Source: Methanobacteriota archaeon
GTDB taxonomy: Archaea > Thermoplasmatota > Thermoplasmata > RBG-16-68-12
Reading direction: 5' to 3'
Assembly (NCBI GenBank): GCA_005878665.1
Contig: VBLR01000174.1
Coordinates: forward strand, 1 to 6,512
DNA: 6,512 nucleotides
Part shown: one piece after another, positions 4,611-6,512 of the stretch
Layout of the letters: every line of letters begins with the position of its first letter
Numbering within the stretch: position 1 is the stretch's first letter
Position numbers and translations under genes: made by a program
The notes under the pieces: generated by a model
Databases searched by the model: none
What the model saw: only the letters and a program-made list of their open reading frames with translations
What the model was told of the DNA's origin: nothing

Positions 4611-4919
4611 TCACCCGAGCGTCTTGCGAAGCTCTTGGACCGTGCCGGACATCGAGTCGAGGACGCCCTTCAGATAGTCGAGGAACTCCTCGAGCTTGTC
4701 CGTCGTCACGGCACCTTCCGGCGAGGGTTTGATCAATCCTTCCTGCTCCAAGATCCGGAGGGAGTACCGCACCTTGTGCTGCGGGAAGTTGAGGAGTTCC
4801 GAGAGCCGGATGATCCCGATCGGCTGATTCTCCATGATCGCCTTCAGCATCGCGACGTGTCGTTGCAGGAGCTTGACCTCGGCCTCGATCTTGCTGGTGA
4901 GTGCGCTCCTGCGGGTCAC
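4611..4919 (-). CDS. Winged helix-turn-helix transcriptional regulator (102 aa)
   Basis: This is a single-domain DNA-binding protein. Residues about 16-30 form the first helix. IIRLSELLNF (36-45) is the second helix, and PQHKVRYSLRILEQEGLI (46-63) is the recognition helix running into the wing. A strand with 'AVTTDK' closes the wing, and an amphipathic C-terminal helix (75-100) is suited to dimerisation. No ligand-binding domain or cysteine is present, so the signal it senses is unknown. The start is GTG (4919-4917), because GGAGG (4929-4925) precedes it by 5 nt. Its own promoter overlaps the stop codon of the asparaginase-like gene upstream, 51 nt away, so it can be made separately or by readthrough. 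The family assignment is from the pattern of the helix-turn-helix; targets, perhaps the neighbouring genes, are guesswork. Confidence 0.85.
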   Translation of the reverse strand: MTRRSALTSKIEAEVKLLQRHVAMLKAIMENQPIGIIRLSELLNFPQHKVRYSLRILEQEGLIKPSPEGAVTTDKLEEFLDYLKGVLDSMSGTVQELRKTLG

Positions 4920-4924
4920 GAAAA

Positions 4925-4929
4925 CCTCC
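4925..4929 (-). promoter_or_regulatory. Shine-Dalgarno site of the winged-helix gene
   Basis: GGAGG within a GGGGGAGG run lies 5 nt before the GTG. It fixes the start and marks this as one of two genes here with a leader. Confidence 0.7.
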
Positions 4930-4969
4930 CCCTACAAACCGTGACATGGTCCGTGATAGCGTGGGTTCA

Positions 4970-4978
4970 CTTAAAAGG
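4970..4978 (-). promoter_or_regulatory. TATA-like box of the winged-helix gene, overlapping the asparaginase stop
   Basis: CCTTTTAAG on the minus strand predicts a start near 4947 and a leader of about 28 nt holding the Shine-Dalgarno. The TAA stop of the upstream gene (4973-4971) is part of the box. Confidence 0.55.
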
Positions 4979-5828
4979 TTCGACGCGCCGCCGATGCGAA
5001 GAACGCCATGTCGCGATTGCACGACTCGCCCCATCCGCGGGACGTCACCGCGATGATTCCGATCGGGACATCGTCGGGGAAGAGCGTGAGTCCCCGATCC
5101 GCCGCCGCCTGGGGCGACAGGCCGTCCGCGATTCGGTCGTACACGGACTTGGACAGGACCTGCTTGATGATCTCCTCGCCGATTCCGGTGACGGAGACCG
5201 CGCCGCGGGGACCGGCATACAGGCCCGCGCCGACGATCGGAGAGTCGCCGACGCGTCCGGGGAGCATGAACGCCACGCCTCCGGTCGATGAGCCGGCGGC
5301 GAACCGGCCCCGCCGGTCCCGTGCGACCGCACCCACCGTGTCGTGGACGGCGACGCCCTTCCACTTGCGCGCGTACCGCGGGAGACGGCCGTTGCGAATC
5401 TTCTCCAGGCTCTCCTCGAGATGTCGGCGCGACTCCGGCGTCGACGGATCGTACGCCGCGTGGCCTTTCGACCGCGCAAACTCGGTCGCGTCCCTGCCGA
5501 CGAGGAGGATATGGGGCGTCTTCAGGACGTCGTGCGCGACCCGGATCGGATTCTTGACTTCCTCGATGGCGGCGACCGAACCGGCTTCTCGGTCCCAGTT
5601 CATCAACGCCGCGTCCATCTGAATCCGGCCGTCGATCCGCATCCGCGACCCGGTCCCGGCGTTCAATCGCGGATCGTCTTCGAGGACCACGATCGCCTCG
5701 ATGACCGCGTCTAGCGCTTTGCCTCCGTGCCTCAGAATCTCCAAGCCGCGGGCCCCTGCGACCTCGGCGGCGTCCTGGACGGATCGATCGGAACCCGCTC
5801 CGCAGTGCGTGAGGATGAGGGGTCGCAC
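4971..5828 (-). CDS. Isoaspartyl peptidase / L-asparaginase, Ntn-hydrolase (T2) family
   Basis: At 285 aa it has normal length for the plant-type asparaginase family, whose members hydrolyse beta-aspartyl (isoaspartyl) peptides and often L-asparagine. The precursor cuts itself before a threonine that becomes the nucleophile. That residue is Thr164 in HDTVGAV, splitting the chain into subunits of about 163 and 122 residues. Other family landmarks are HCGAGS (8-13), LNAGTGS (55-61), VKNPI (91-95), SSTGG (180-184, Thr182), GRVGDSPIVGAG (191-202, with substrate-binding Arg192 and Asp195) and TGIGEE (214-219). One departure is ALMNWD where relatives usually read MDG after the MDA motif. It is probably cytoplasmic, with no signal peptide. 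The GTG start (5828-5826) has a TATA-like element 27 nt upstream and no Shine-Dalgarno. The ArsC-like gene ends 36 nt upstream, so co-transcription is also possible. Confidence 0.92.
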   Translation of the reverse strand: MRPLILTHCGAGSDRSVQDAAEVAGARGLEILRHGGKALDAVIEAIVVLEDDPRLNAGTGSRMRIDGRIQMDAALMNWDREAGSVAAIEEVKNPIRVAHDVLKTPHILLVGRDATEFARSKGHAAYDPSTPESRRHLEESLEKIRNGRLPRYARKWKGVAVHDTVGAVARDRRGRFAAGSSTGGVAFMLPGRVGDSPIVGAGLYAGPRGAVSVTGIGEEIIKQVLSKSVYDRIADGLSPQAAADRGLTLFPDDVPIGIIAVTSRGWGESCNRDMAFFASAARRTF

Positions 5829-5850
5829 GACGCCGGCACAGACGAGGGGC

Positions 5851-5860
5851 GTTTCAAACT
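5851..5860 (-). promoter_or_regulatory. Weak TATA-like element for the asparaginase gene
   Basis: The minus strand reads AGTTTGAAAC, centred 27 nt before the GTG at 5828, in the 36-nt gap after the ArsC-like gene. The match is poor, but the spacing equals that of the other leaderless genes. Confidence 0.3.
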
Positions 5861-5864
5861 TTGC

Positions 5865-6281
5865 TCAGGAGGGCTTCGCCGACACCGTGGATGCTTCGAG
5901 ACGCGTCGAGAGTTCGGCCACGCGCCGGCGGAGTTCGTCCCGAATCGTCCGAAGCTCGTCCATCGTCTTTCCCGTCGCGCCGGGGATGGGCCAGTCTTCC
6001 GACTTCTCCCGAGCGCCGATGGGACACCGATCGAGGCAACCGAAGGTGACGACACGGGTCGCGCGGGCGGTCATCTCGGGCGTCACCAAGCGGGGCTTCT
6101 TCGGGCCGAGCTCGATCCCAATTTCTCGCAACAGCCCCGGCACGAGTGGATTGATCGTCGCAGTGGCTTGAACGCCGGCGCTTTCCGCGCGCCAGCCGGT
6201 CGGAGCCGCCGCGTTGAAGAGCGCCTCGGAGAGCACGCTCCGGAAGGTGTTCTCGACGCAGACGAAAAGGACCGTTCCCAT
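5865..6281 (-). CDS. ArsC-type arsenate reductase / low-molecular-weight protein tyrosine phosphatase-fold protein
   Basis: The product is 138 aa, typical for this fold. The N-terminal strand VLFVC leads to the phosphate-binding loop CVENTFRS, a Cx5R motif with Cys8 and Arg14. TFGCLDRCP supplies Cys82 and Cys86, matching the two extra cysteines that relay the disulfide in thioredoxin-coupled arsenate reductases. 'EDWPIPGATGKTMDELRTIRDELRRRV' is the family's C-terminal W...(D)P.G region and helix. Two departures: the loop lacks the common N-S/A-C/G-R-S-Q pattern, and the place of the usual Asp-Pro (the general acid) reads Gly-Ala. It may reduce arsenate to arsenite, but activity is not assured. 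No ars transporter or ArsR-type gene is adjacent. The ATG at 6281-6279 is chosen over the frame's upstream start because it puts the strand and loop at normal N-terminal positions and has a TATA-like box 28 nt away. Confidence 0.85.
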   Translation of the reverse strand: MGTVLFVCVENTFRSVLSEALFNAAAPTGWRAESAGVQATATINPLVPGLLREIGIELGPKKPRLVTPEMTARATRVVTFGCLDRCPIGAREKSEDWPIPGATGKTMDELRTIRDELRRRVAELSTRLEASTVSAKPS

Positions 6282-6305
6282 GGATTGAGACAATCGCGCG
6301 CGGGC

Positions 6306-6312
6306 CAAATAG
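6306..6312 (-). promoter_or_regulatory. TATA-like box for the ArsC-like gene
   Basis: CTATTTG on the minus strand is centred 28 nt before the ATG at 6281, giving a leaderless start. It shares a 96-bp divergent region with the ABC ATPase promoter. Confidence 0.55.
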
Positions 6313-6350
6313 CTTCGCGCCTGCGCCCTCGATAATCATGAGCCAAGTCC

Positions 6351-6357
6351 TAAATAA
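6351..6357 (+). promoter_or_regulatory. TATA-like box for the ABC ATPase gene
   Basis: TAAATAA is centred about 24-25 nt before the ATG at 6378, again implying a leaderless message. Its centre is about 45 bp from the opposing box of the ArsC-like gene. Confidence 0.55.
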
Positions 6358-6377
6358 CGCACCCCGCGTCGGCCGCC

Positions 6378-6512
6378 ATGGTGCCCGCGATCCGAGCGTC
6401 CCAGCTCACGAAACGCTACGGCAGCCTGGACGCCCTGAAGGGAATCGACCTCGCGGTCGAACCGGGGGAATTCTTCGGCTTGTTCGGCCCGAACGGCGCG
6501 GGCAAGACGACG
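6378..6512 (+). CDS. ABC transporter ATP-binding protein (3' truncated by the window)
   Basis: The 45 visible codons give the typical start of an ABC ATPase: an N-terminal strand with the A-loop tyrosine in LTKRYG, 'ALKGIDLAVEPGEFFGLFGPN', and the Walker A motif GPNGAGKTT cut by the window edge. The wording 'KRYGSLDALKGIDL' with 'FGLFGPNGAGKTT' is most like the DrrA/NodI/CcmA-type exporters that pair with an ABC-2 permease. That is a family tendency, and the substrate cannot be judged from this fragment. The ATG at 6378 fits the TATA spacing, and no Shine-Dalgarno is present. It is divergent from the ArsC-like gene. Confidence 0.93.
   Translation, partial: MVPAIRASQLTKRYGSLDALKGIDLAVEPGEFFGLFGPNGAGKTT

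Noticed and set aside
4581..5291. Plus-strand frame of 236 codons across the winged-helix and asparaginase genes
   Set aside because: It is opposite two confidently recognised genes. The product is a charge-rich antisense translation without motifs, and no promoter or ribosome-binding site fits its start.
4474..5364. Minus-strand frame of 296 codons
   Set aside because: It is out of frame with, and overlaps, the winged-helix gene and the 3' half of the asparaginase gene, extends into the convergent membrane-protein gene, and is arginine-rich, as alternative frames of GC-rich genes are.
5701..6335. Overlapping plus-strand frames opposite the ArsC-like gene
   Set aside because: They are antisense shadows of a gene with a recognised catalytic motif. 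They have no start signals and mixed low-complexity translations.

Overview
The window looks like chromosome from a GC-rich archaeon, most likely a member of the Thermoplasmatota (the broad Thermoplasmata / marine group II / Methanomassiliicoccales assemblage). The evidence is: TATA-like boxes centred 25-28 nt upstream of ATG or GTG codons, which implies leaderless mRNAs; a tRNA split by an intron that folds into a bulge-helix-bulge; tRNAs without an encoded CCA; and a surface protein that joins DUF11-type repeats to a cytoplasmic domain I associate with this phylum. The lineage is an inference, because no rRNA or marker gene is present.

Layout. Positions 1-1739 (+) hold the 3' part of a large cell-surface protein: repeats outside, one membrane helix, and a cytoplasmic roadblock/longin-like domain. 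A convergent tRNA with a CAU anticodon (1756-1859, -) follows. It is probably the AUA-reading tRNA-Ile2 and carries a 30-nt intron in its T-loop. Next come three small (+) genes of unknown function (1939-2478, 2527-2871, 2923-3225), each with its own TATA-like box. From 3253 to 4037 there is a segment bounded by two perfect 18-bp direct repeats. The right copy is the 3' end of tRNA-Asn(GUU) (4024-4097, -). The left copy is a detached fragment of the same tRNA end. The segment carries one gene (3277-3813, -) for a membrane-anchored, four-cysteine extracytoplasmic protein, behind a leader containing a hairpin. This is the geometry of an integrative element, or its relic, in a tRNA gene. A small membrane protein (4267-4584, +) follows.

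The right third is mainly a minus-strand series: an ArsC/low-molecular-weight phosphatase-fold protein (5865-6281), an Ntn-type isoaspartyl peptidase/asparaginase (4971-5828) and a winged-helix regulator (4611-4919). The window ends inside a divergent ABC-transporter ATPase gene (from 6378, +).

Regulatory pattern. Most starts sit where TATA-directed transcription should begin and have no Shine-Dalgarno. Two genes, the winged-helix regulator and the gene inside the tRNA-flanked segment, instead have a GGAGG 5-7 nt before the start and TATA-like boxes farther away. The genes do not form one obvious pathway. The points most worth following are the T-loop tRNA intron and the tRNA-Asn-flanked segment. 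No CRISPR array, transposase, integrase or rRNA was seen.
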